Assembly: GCA_029946045.1 (NCBI GenBank)
Contig: JAQSDS010000412.1
Location: 1-15,313 of the forward strand
Length of the DNA: 15,313 bases
Direction: 5' to 3'
Source: Rhodoferax sp.
GTDB lineage: Bacteria; Pseudomonadota; Gammaproteobacteria; Burkholderiales; Burkholderiaceae_C
The position numbers and the translations under genes are program-made. The notes beneath the pieces were generated by a model, which worked only from the letters and a program-made list of their open reading frames with translations, ran no database searches and was not told the DNA's origin. The first letter of the stretch is position 1. Every line of letters begins with the position of its first letter. Below are positions 7,352 through 13,734 of this stretch, piece by piece.

Positions 7352-9010
7352 ATGGCATTTTTACCCCATCCACTCACCCGCACCTTGCTGGTCATTGCTG
7401 CTGGAGCCGTCTTGACGGCCTGCGGCGGAGGCGGTTCATCAGGTGGTTCGGCCACCGGTTCTACGGTCAGCGGCGTAGCGGCAACCGGCCTGGCCATCGA
7501 TAACGGCCAGGTCACCCTCAAATGCACCATCGGCAGCACACCGGCCGTCAGCACACAGGCAGACGGCAGCTACAGTGTGGATGTGAGCCATGTCACCCTG
7601 CCCTGCGTGGCGCGGGTCGATTTCACTGACCGCCGCGGCCGCCACGGAAAACTGCATTCACTGGTCAAGCTTACCGGCAACGTCAACATCACCCCGGTCA
7701 CCGACATGCTGGTGGCCAATCTAAGCAGCAGTGGCGTGTCTGCTGATGCCTATGACAAATTCGATGCCGACGAAGTCAAGGGATTCAGCGAGGCGCGTGT
7801 GACGACCGCTACCCGGCTACTCAAGACACATCTGGAATCCAAGGGCGTTGACACCAGCCGTTTGCCCGATGATGTGATTGGCAGCAAATTTGTGCCCGCC
7901 ACAACTGAGAGAATGGGCGATGACCACGATCATGTGCTTGATGACATCCAGGCCAAACTTGAAGAAGAGGGCAAAGATCTGGGTGAGCTTGAGAACGAAA
8001 TGGAAGCAGGCCACGAAACACGTGGCTTGAGCACCAGCACTGGTCTGCCAGGTGACGCTGTTGCCGGTAAAGCCGCTTATGAGGCTTCTTGTCTCGGCTG
8101 TCACGGCGCGCGGATGGCGGATGCTGTGAATTCTTATAAAACCCTGCGGGCGATTCAGGAAAACGAGGGCGGCATGGGGTATCTGGCCAGCACGATCACC
8201 ACGGTGACCGCCGACAACATTGCCACTTATCTTGCCAATGGCGTCGGCAGTGGCACGGGCACCGCCTTGCAAACCCAAAGCATCACGTTTGCCTCACCTG
8301 GCAATCAAACCATGGGCGTTGCTACGCCAGCTCTGGTCGCCACGGCGACATCCGGGCTGCCGGTGACCATCACGTCCACCACCACCGCTGTCTGTACTGT
8401 GGCCAACACCGCCCTGACTTTGGTCGCCCCAGGCACCTGCAGTTTGCGTGCGACCCAGACTGGCAATGCCACTTACACCGCTGCGGTGCCGGTCGTCAAC
8501 ACCTTGACCGTCGCGTCTGCCACAGGCGCTGTTCTGACAAGTCAAGCCATCACGTTCGCATCGCCCGGCGCACAGACCGTTGGAACACCCGCCAACTTGC
8601 TAGCGACTTCAGATTCGGGTCTGACCGTGACACTCGCCACCACCACGTCCTCGGTGTGCACGGTGAGCGGCAACACACTGACACCGCTGGCGGCGGGCAA
8701 CTGCACCGTCACCGCCGATCAGGCCGGCAACACCAACTATGCTGCCGCCGCCACCGTGAGCCGTACCTTTGCCGTGAATAATCCAGCGGTGCTGACATCA
8801 GCGACAACTGGCAAAACACTGTATGCCAATTGCAGCGGCTGTCATGGCGCTGCGGCTTCAAACACTATGAATGTACTCGCCGGCGCCAACAGCCCCAGCA
8901 CCATTCAGGCGGCCATCAGCAACAATATGGGCGGGATGGGCCGTCTCTCCAACTTGACCACGCAAAACCTGGCGGACATCGCGGCTTACCTGGCAACACC
9001 CAATATCTGA
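7352..9010 (+). CDS. di-haem c-type cytochrome lipoprotein with two Ig-like repeats
   Basis: This is a secreted, lipid-anchored electron-transfer protein of 552 aa; partner and function are unknown. The signal peptide ends in lipobox LTAC with Cys24, followed by a Gly/Ser linker. Residues 38-180 hold a carboxypeptidase-regulatory-like or transthyretin-like beta region (GVAATGLAIDNGQVTL, DGSYSVDV) and helices. Residues 187-221 are highly acidic with a DDHDH cluster. Haem site 1 is CLGCH (247-251), with a likely distal Met275 in GGMGYL. Two Ig-like repeats follow at about 308-387 and 397-475, each starting [SA]ITFASPG and containing the VCTV...G[TN]C cysteine pair. Haem site 2 is CSGCH (494-498), with Met526 or Met529 in MGGMGRL. 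The two cytochrome domains resemble each other. GGAG at 7341-7344 sets the ATG. It is divergent from DUF6502/DUF5666 and ends in a strong terminator. Confidence 0.88.
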   Translation: MAFLPHPLTRTLLVIAAGAVLTACGGGGSSGGSATGSTVSGVAATGLAIDNGQVTLKCTIGSTPAVSTQADGSYSVDVSHVTLPCVARVDFTDRRGRHGKLHSLVKLTGNVNITPVTDMLVANLSSSGVSADAYDKFDADEVKGFSEARVTTATRLLKTHLESKGVDTSRLPDDVIGSKFVPATTERMGDDHDHVLDDIQAKLEEEGKDLGELENEMEAGHETRGLSTSTGLPGDAVAGKAAYEASCLGCHGARMADAVNSYKTLRAIQENEGGMGYLASTITTVTADNIATYLANGVGSGTGTALQTQSITFASPGNQTMGVATPALVATATSGLPVTITSTTTAVCTVANTALTLVAPGTCSLRATQTGNATYTAAVPVVNTLTVASATGAVLTSQAITFASPGAQTVGTPANLLATSDSGLTVTLATTTSSVCTVSGNTLTPLAAGNCTVTADQAGNTNYAAAATVSRTFAVNNPAVLTSATTGKTLYANCSGCHGAAASNTMNVLAGANSPSTIQAAISNNMGGMGRLSNLTTQNLADIAAYLATPNI

Positions 9011-9030
9011 TTTGTTGCATCTAAGACTTT

Positions 9031-9060
9031 AAAAGCCCGTCCTGGTGATGGGCTTTTTTT
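9031..9060 (+). terminator. intrinsic terminator after the cytochrome gene
   Basis: AAAAGCCCGTC and GATGGGCTTTT form an 11-bp stem (one G-U pair) around the loop CTGGT, followed by a run of seven T that overlaps the right arm. It lies 20 bp after the cytochrome stop. The A-rich left arm also gives a short T-run on the other strand, so it may serve the convergent pseudogene at 9081 as well. Confidence 0.92.
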
Positions 9061-9080
9061 ATGAAGACGCGTTAGCGTTA

Positions 9081-9673
9081 TCAGCGCATCTGGTGAATCG
9101 CCACGCCCGTGTCGTTGATGTCGCGCTGCACCTCACCGCGCTGCCACAGATAGTTCAGGCAGGCCAGGCTCTCGCCGGTGGCTAGACTCAGCAAAGGACC
9201 ATCGGCCTCGTCGATGACCCGGGCAAACAGTGCGGCGAAGACATCGACGACCCGTTTGGGTTCCTGCAGCGTCTTGCGCAAACGGTCCAGTGAACGCGCT
9301 TGTGATGCCGCCAAATAGTCCAGTGGTATTCGAGTCGCGTCATCCACAGCCGGCAGTTGAATTTTCCGGTAAGCCAGCCGGCCATGCCGACATGGTCCGG
9401 GTGCATGTGGGTGGCAAAGACCCTTGTCAGTCGCCGCTGCTCGGTGTCGGCGGCGAGCCACTGACGCCATGCGGCCAGGGTGGCATCGGTGCGCAGGCCG
9501 GTGTCCACCACGGCCCAGCCATCCTCGTCTTGCAGTGCCCAGACGTTGATGTGATCGAGCGCAAACGGCATGGGCATGCGCATCCAGAGCACGCCGGGTG
9601 CCGGTGGCGACGCGAACGGATAAATGAGCGTCGGCTTCTCAAGCCGCCCGCGTGGCGGCAAGGCTTCGGTCAT
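9081..9673 (-). pseudogene. metallo-beta-lactamase-fold hydrolase with internal deletion and frame change
   Basis: The N-terminal part (from ATG 9673) is a normal MBL-fold start: WMRMPMPFALDHINVWAL, WAVVDTGL and the zinc motif THMHPDH (His89, His91, Asp93, His94), then CRLWMTRLEYH up to about 9323. The expected middle of the fold, with the later zinc-binding His, Asp and His residues, is absent. A second frame takes over at about 9305-9340 and runs to TGA 9081-9083 with the family's C-terminal helical region (SLDRLRKTLQEPKRVVDVF, then LATGESLACLNYLW). Remembered intact homologues of about 350 aa suggest that roughly 150-170 codons are missing. The first frame runs on to 9188 as nonsense. Without the second half of the metal site it should not be active. 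A collapsed or misassembled region is the alternative. It lies 51 bp downstream of gpx on the same strand. Confidence 0.8.
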
Positions 9674-9724
9674 GCTGGGCCTTTTTCAAAAGAGTCTGCC
9701 ATGTGCCCAAAAGGGAAGCGTTGC

Positions 9725-10210
9725 TCAGGCTGCCAGCGCGGCTTCGATGTCCTTGCTCAGACTTTCGGGCTTGTCCGTGGGTGCATAGCGTTTGCGTACC
9801 TGACCGTCCTTGCCAACCAGAAACTTGGTGAAGTTCCACTTGATCGATGTGCTGCCCAGCAGGCCCGGAGCCTCAGCTGCCAGCCACTGGTAGAGTGGGT
9901 GGGCGCCAGCGCCGTTGACCTCGATTTTGGCCATCATCGGGAACGTGACACCATAGTTGAGCTGACAAAACCCGGCAATCTCGCTGTTGCTGCCCGCATC
10001 TTGGGCACCAAACTGGTTGCACGGAAAACCGAGCACCACCAGGCCTTGCGCGCCATAACTTTCATGCAGCTTTTCCAGGCCGGCAAACTGCGGCGTGAAA
10101 CCGCAGGCGCTGGCGGTGTTGACGATCAGCAGCACTTTGCCATGGAAATTTTTCAATGCCACCGGCTTGCCGTCGATGGACAGCGCCTCAAAGTCGTAAA
10201 CAGTCGTCAT
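9725..10210 (-). CDS. glutathione peroxidase family protein
   Basis: This thiol peroxidase reduces hydrogen or organic peroxides in the cytoplasm; bacterial members mostly use thioredoxin rather than glutathione. The protein is 161 aa, full length, with no signal peptide. Motifs are [11 protein letters not shown] with peroxidatic Cys36 in place of selenocysteine, GFPCNQFG (61-68), and WNFTKFLV (125-132) giving the active-site Trp and Asn. Cys82 in [12 protein letters not shown] sits where the resolving cysteine of 2-Cys members lies, supporting thioredoxin use. ATG 10210 has a good AAGGGG upstream; the frame continues 7 codons to a TTG, which is rejected. An ATAAC/GTTAT inverted repeat (10225-10239) lies just upstream in the leader or promoter. 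Confidence 0.93.
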   Translation of the reverse strand: MTTVYDFEALSIDGKPVALKNFHGKVLLIVNTASACGFTPQFAGLEKLHESYGAQGLVVLGFPCNQFGAQDAGSNSEIAGFCQLNYGVTFPMMAKIEVNGAGAHPLYQWLAAEAPGLLGSTSIKWNFTKFLVGKDGQVRKRYAPTDKPESLSKDIEAALAA

Positions 10211-10238
10211 GGATTCCCCTTGATATAACAATACGTTA

Positions 10239-10339
10239 TTTCATGGCCAATGGGGCGCAAGATTAGGCGCACCGCCGCAGGCAGTACTTTAGTACGGCAA
10301 GGCGGGGTAACGACATATTGCGCCCCATTGGCCTTGAAA
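10239..10339. repeat. 101-bp palindromic element between lplT and the peroxidase gene
   Basis: Terminal arms of 22 bp (10239-10260 and 10318-10339) are inverted copies with a single mismatch; the inner 16 bases GGCCAATGGGGCGCAA match perfectly. Inside is a second nested hairpin: CCGCC (10272-10276) with GGCGG (10301-10305), and GTACT/AGTAC (10284-10295) around a TT loop. The right end directly touches the lplT stop codon (10340-10342) and the left end is 28 bp from the peroxidase ATG. It looks like a small non-coding repeat (MITE or REP-like) or a long 3' hairpin. No T-run follows, and no target-site duplication is obvious. Confidence 0.8.
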
Positions 10340-11671
10340 TCAACCGTGGGCTTTGTCGTTGCGGGCAATGGCCAGCAAACGGTCTATTTCATGGTGGTGC
10401 TTCACCAGGTTGCGGGCATGCCAGCGCCGGATGAGCCACATGAACCCGGCAATCACCAAGCCAAAGCCTGTGATCGCCGCAAAGGTCGGCAAGCCCAGCC
10501 CGGTAGACAGGCTGTAGAGTGCGCCAAGCACCAGAATGCAGGCTTGCTCATTGAAGTTCTGGACGGCAATCGATCGGCCGGCGCCCATCAGGTTGTGGCC
10601 GCGGTGTTGCAGCAGGGCATTCATGGGTACCACCAAAAAGCCGCCCAGAGCGCCCAGCAAGATCAAAAACGGTGCTGCCACCCAAACATTGGTGATGAAA
10701 ATCAGGCCGATGATCAGCAGGCCCATGACGATGCCCAGCGTGATCACGCGTGGGCCGTCTTCAAGCCGCATGCGCATCGATGCCACCATCGCCCCCACTG
10801 CCATGCCGATCGCCACCACCCCTTGCAAAGCGGATGCCTGGGTAACCGAGTAACCCAGGGCGGCCGCGGCCCAGGCCAGCACGATAAAGCGCAAATTGCC
10901 GGCTACGCCCCAGATCAGGGTGGTGGCAGCCAAAGAAATTTGCCCCAGCTTGTCACGCCACAGGCGCGCATTGCAGCTCCAAAAATCGGGTAGCAGCGCC
11001 AGCAGCCGTTTTGGCATGGGGCGCATCAGCACACCGGTGAGGGGAATGTGGGTGTTGAACCACGCAGCCAGCAGGTAAACAAAAATCAGCACCGTGATGG
11101 CGGCCTCGGCCGGATTATTGATGCCGGTGTCAATGCCCGGGATATCGATGGCGAGCAAGTGCTGCGAGATATGACTTCCGACCAGTTGCCCGCCGAGCAA
11201 AACACCCAAAATGATCGAGCCAATCGTCAGGCCTTCGATCCAGCCATTGGCCTTGACCAGCTGCGAGGCCGGCAAGAGCTCGGTCAGGATGCCGTACTTG
11301 GCAGGTGAATAAGCCGCTGCACCCAGGCCGACGACGGCATAGGCCAGCAGCGGATGGGTGCCAAACAGCATGAAAAGACAGCCCCCGACCTTGATGAAAT
11401 TGCTCACCAGCATGACTCGGCCTTTGGGCATGGAGTCGGCAAAGGCACCGACAAAAGGCGCTAAAACCACGTAAAACAGGGCAAACATGGGCACCAGTGC
11501 GGCCTGCTGCCACTGCGGGGCGTGGCTGGTTCGCAGCAATTGGACGGCAGCGACAAACAAGGCGTTGTCGGCCAGCGAGCTGAAAAACTGCGCTGACATG
11601 ATGGTGAAGAAGCCGCGTTTCATCGATGGTATTTTTGCGACCGCGTGCTGCGGCGCTTTAGGGTGTGACAT
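10340..11671 (-). CDS. lplT: lysophospholipid transporter LplT
   Basis: This major-facilitator-type inner-membrane flippase moves lysophospholipids to the inner leaflet for re-acylation, working in enterobacteria with the acyltransferase Aas. The protein is 443 aa with about 12 membrane helices. The N-terminus (MKRGFFTIMSAQFFSSLADNAL) and the segments FVGAFADSMPKGRVML, YSPAKYGILTELLP and KANGWIEGLTIGSIILGVLLGG are characteristic. The C-terminal cytoplasmic tail is His-rich (KHHHEIDRLL). ATG 11671 is taken, with GGAG unusually close (2 bases); the internal ATG at 11623 has no ribosome-binding site but would start nearer the usual MKRGFF. No aas gene is in the window. It is divergent from alr. 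Confidence 0.9.
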   Translation of the reverse strand: MSHPKAPQHAVAKIPSMKRGFFTIMSAQFFSSLADNALFVAAVQLLRTSHAPQWQQAALVPMFALFYVVLAPFVGAFADSMPKGRVMLVSNFIKVGGCLFMLFGTHPLLAYAVVGLGAAAYSPAKYGILTELLPASQLVKANGWIEGLTIGSIILGVLLGGQLVGSHISQHLLAIDIPGIDTGINNPAEAAITVLIFVYLLAAWFNTHIPLTGVLMRPMPKRLLALLPDFWSCNARLWRDKLGQISLAATTLIWGVAGNLRFIVLAWAAAALGYSVTQASALQGVVAIGMAVGAMVASMRMRLEDGPRVITLGIVMGLLIIGLIFITNVWVAAPFLILLGALGGFLVVPMNALLQHRGHNLMGAGRSIAVQNFNEQACILVLGALYSLSTGLGLPTFAAITGFGLVIAGFMWLIRRWHARNLVKHHHEIDRLLAIARNDKAHG

Positions 11672-11689
11672 GTCTCCAAACGTGACCTA

Positions 11690-11715
11690 GTTATAGCACG
11701 CCGCTGCGGTGTCAA
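11690..11715 (-). promoter_or_regulatory. putative lplT promoter within the lplT-alr divergent region
   Basis: On the - strand a perfect -35 TTGACA (11710-11715) is followed after 14 bases by TATAAC (11690-11695). The short spacer is unfavourable, so strength is uncertain. On the + strand a weak CATAAT (11727-11732) could serve alr. The two start codons are only 76 bp apart, so any promoters overlap. Confidence 0.35.
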
Positions 11716-11747
11716 AATCGGCTCAACATAATTTACCCAGACCTTTC

Positions 11748-12842
11748 ATGCCCCGCCCGATCCTCGCCACCATCCATGCCGCTGCCTTGCAAAATAACCT
11801 GGAACGCAATCGTCGCGCCGCCCCGGACGCCAAAGTGTGGGCGGTGGTGAAGGCCAACGCTTACGGCCATGGTATCGAGCGGGTCTTTGAAGGCTTGCGC
11901 AGCGCCGATGGCTTTGCCTTGCTCGACTTGGCGGAAGCCCAACGGGTACGCGACCTGGGTTGGCGCGGTCCCATTTTGTTGCTGGAAGGGGTGTTCGATC
12001 CGCGTGACCTCGAGCTGTGCTCGCGCCTTGATTTGTGGCACACGGTGCATTGCGAAGAACAAATTGACATGCTGGCGGCCTGCAAGACCCATGTGGGTCA
12101 CCGGGTTTTCCTCAAGATGAACTCGGGCATGAACCGGCTGGGCTTTACCCCGGGGCGTTACCGCAGCGCCTGGGCGCGCCTCAACGCCTTACCGCAGGTC
12201 GACGAAATTTCGCTCATGACGCATTTCAGTGACGCCGATGGCGGCCGGGGCATCGCTGCACAAATGGCCTGTTTTGCCGAGGTCACGCGTGACCTGCCGG
12301 GTGAGCGCTCGTTGAGTAACAGCGCCGCCAGCCTGCGCCATGCCGATGCCGTGTTGGCGTCGGACTGGATTCGCCCTGGCATCAGCCTGTACGGCAGTTC
12401 GCCCGACCACCCCGAGCACTTGGCCGCCGAGTGGGGCCTGCAGCCAGCCATGACGCTGGTGGCAAAAATCATCGCAGTGCAGGACATTGCGGCCGGTGAC
12501 AGCGTCGGTTACGGCTCGAAGTTCGTGGCCGAGGCCCCGATGCGCCTGGGCGTGGTGGCCTGTGGTTATGCCGACGGTTACCCGCGTGTCTGCCCCACCG
12601 GCACGCCGGTGCTGGTGGCAGGGGTGCGCAGCCGACTGATCGGGCGTGTCAGCATGGACATGATCACGGTTGATTTGACGCCGGTCCCGGAGGCCGGCAT
12701 GGGCACCGACGTGACGCTGTGGGGGCGTGCCGCCAATGGGGTGGTGCTGGGCATCGACGAAGTTGCGCAGGCGGCCGGCACGCTCGGTTATGAGCTGATG
12801 TGCGCGCTGGCGCAGCGGGTGCCGGTGCAAGTGGCAGATTGA
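11748..12842 (+). CDS. alr: alanine racemase
   Basis: This PLP enzyme interconverts L- and D-alanine in the cytoplasm, supplying D-alanine for peptidoglycan. The protein is 364 aa, full length. The PLP lysine is Lys35 in [10 protein letters not shown], and the second catalytic base is Tyr255 in [18 protein letters not shown] (124-133), GISLYGSSP (211-219) and GYADGYPR (273-280) are family signatures. The frame is open to GTG 11709, but ATG 11748 matches the family start (PRPI.ATIH). Its stop TGA (12840-12842) overlaps the first bases of a 56-bp hairpin repeat. lplT is divergent upstream, an arrangement I remember in related bacteria. The convergent toxin gene follows the repeats. Confidence 0.95.
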   Translation: MPRPILATIHAAALQNNLERNRRAAPDAKVWAVVKANAYGHGIERVFEGLRSADGFALLDLAEAQRVRDLGWRGPILLLEGVFDPRDLELCSRLDLWHTVHCEEQIDMLAACKTHVGHRVFLKMNSGMNRLGFTPGRYRSAWARLNALPQVDEISLMTHFSDADGGRGIAAQMACFAEVTRDLPGERSLSNSAASLRHADAVLASDWIRPGISLYGSSPDHPEHLAAEWGLQPAMTLVAKIIAVQDIAAGDSVGYGSKFVAEAPMRLGVVACGYADGYPRVCPTGTPVLVAGVRSRLIGRVSMDMITVDLTPVPEAGMGTDVTLWGRAANGVVLGIDEVAQAAGTLGYELMCALAQRVPVQVAD

Positions 12843-12947
12843 AACCTTGCGGGTCAGACCACTCGCGAAGCGACGTGCTCTGACCCCAACTAACTTGAAA
12901 CCTTGCGGGTCAGACCACTCGCGCAGCGACGTGCTCTGACCCCAACT
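12841..12947 (-). repeat. tandem pair of the 56-bp hairpin repeat (copies 3 and 4), inverted
   Basis: Two copies of the repeat seen at 2602-2707 lie here in reverse orientation, again with a period of exactly 56 bp (CCTTGCGGGTCAGACC at 12845 and 12901). Both hairpins are intact: GGGTCAGA 12851-12858 with TCTGACCC 12879-12886, and 12907-12914 with 12935-12942. Copy 3 differs in the loop (GAA where the others read GCA on this strand). The pair fills the gap between the alr stop and the convergent vapC stop at 12956. As at the other site, the AAACCTTGC end faces the gene whose stop codon it touches. Confidence 0.9.
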
Positions 12948-12955
12948 GATTAAAG

Positions 12956-13396
12956 TTAGGGCAGGCTGCTCAGATGCGCCTGCGCGGCCGTGGCCAGTTT
13001 TTCGTCGAAGGTGGCCAGTGGGCAGGTGAGCTCGGCAGCCAGCCAGAGGTAAGACGCGTCATAGGCGCTGAGCTGATAGCGTTTTGCAAGTTCAAACACC
13101 TCAACCGCGTTAACTTCAAACAGCTCAATATCCATACTGACATACTTTTCCAAGCCGCTGAGTGCGATGTCAGTCCCGCCGCGACGGTGTTTTTTCAGTG
13201 CCACACTGGTGATTTCGACTTCCAGCAAGTAGGGTGCCTTCAAGCTGCAGCCTTCGATTTTTTGCAAGGCTTGGGCTTGCCAATCTTCTTCAAAAATCAG
13301 TCCCGCGAGTGTGCTGCAGTCCAACACCAAGGGCGGGCGCACCAGATAGTGTTGCGGGGGTACTGCCAGGTACAGGCCGCGTGCCGGGCTGCTCAC
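12956..13396 (-). CDS. vapC: PIN-domain toxin, VapC type
   Basis: This is a probable ribonuclease toxin of a type II toxin-antitoxin pair, 146 aa. The PIN-domain acidic residues are present in order: Asp26 in LVLDCS, Glu59 or Glu61 in LLEVEI, Asp113 in SAYDASYLWLA, and Asp131 in LATFDEKLA. The start is taken as GTG 13396, which overlaps the antitoxin stop by 4 bp (GTGA) and has GGGA just upstream; the frame itself stays open to 13450. This gives about 20 extra residues before the usual PIN start. Toxin and antitoxin are translationally coupled. Normal activity blocked by the antitoxin is the family expectation; the RNA target is unknown. Confidence 0.87.
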   Translation of the reverse strand: MSSPARGLYLAVPPQHYLVRPPLVLDCSTLAGLIFEEDWQAQALQKIEGCSLKAPYLLEVEITSVALKKHRRGGTDIALSGLEKYVSMDIELFEVNAVEVFELAKRYQLSAYDASYLWLAAELTCPLATFDEKLATAAQAHLSSLP

Positions 13397-13689
13397 CTGG
13401 AATCCCGGTCTTCGCGAATGATGTCCACGCCCCGAGGAAGTTCGCTGCAAAGCTTGGCATCATGCGGATTGGCACGGAGTTCAGCCGCAATTTGCTCTAC
13501 CGTTTTCCAGCCCCGGCGTTGGCTGCTCAGGGGTTTGGTGGGGGTATCCGGAGGTAATGAGTCTGGTTCGACCACGCGCTGGATCAGCGCCATGAGTTCA
13601 CCTTGCAGCGAGCGGTGGTTACGCGCCGCCCGCTCCCGCAAGGCCTGGGCCCAAGCTTCGGGGACGTCTTTGATGGAGAGATTGGGCAT
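13393..13689 (-). CDS. vapB: antitoxin, FitA/VapB-like with ribbon-helix-helix N-terminus
   Basis: This 98-aa protein pairs with the PIN toxin. The N-terminus MPNLSIKDVPEAWAQALRER, followed by AARNHRSLQGELMALI, is a ribbon-helix-helix DNA-binding domain of the FitA/Arc type, with the short beta strand NLSIKDVP and two helices. The C-terminal half (from about residue 45) is Pro-rich and then charged, as expected for a flexible toxin-wrapping tail. ATG 13689 has GGAG 6 bases upstream. It lies only 28 bp after the P-type ATPase stop on the same strand, and operator-like palindromes sit in that junction, so the pair probably represses its own promoter. Confidence 0.87.
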   Translation of the reverse strand: MPNLSIKDVPEAWAQALRERAARNHRSLQGELMALIQRVVEPDSLPPDTPTKPLSSQRRGWKTVEQIAAELRANPHDAKLCSELPRGVDIIREDRDSR

Positions 13690-13696
13690 AGTGGCT

Positions 13697-13734
13697 CCAA
13701 AATGGATCTTGCCTCCATTATGGTGCCATTTTGG
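13697..13734. promoter_or_regulatory. probable vapBC operator: three CCA-AT-TGG palindromes
   Basis: Three related 9-bp sites lie in 38 bp upstream of vapB: CCAAAATGG (13697-13705), CCATTATGG (13715-13723) and CCATTTTGG (13726-13734). The first and third are perfect inverted copies of each other. The second overlaps the ATPase stop codon (TAA, 13718-13720) and the third lies in its last codons. Ribbon-helix-helix antitoxins bind such repeated short palindromes to repress their own operon; the assignment is inferred from position. Confidence 0.6.

Noticed and set aside
9188..9470. Programmed frameshift making a full-length MBL hydrolase
   Set aside because: Joining the frames still lacks the central part of the fold and the second half of the zinc site, so a deletion explains it better than recoding.
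10225..10239. ATAAC/GTTAT inverted repeat upstream of gpx as a peroxide-regulator site
   Set aside because: Five-base arms are too short to assign to OxyR, OhrR or PerR; it does not match a consensus I can name.
13396..13450. Longer VapC starting at 13450
   Set aside because: It would extend deep into vapB without family similarity; GTG 13396 with the GTGA overlap and GGGA site is the usual TA arrangement.
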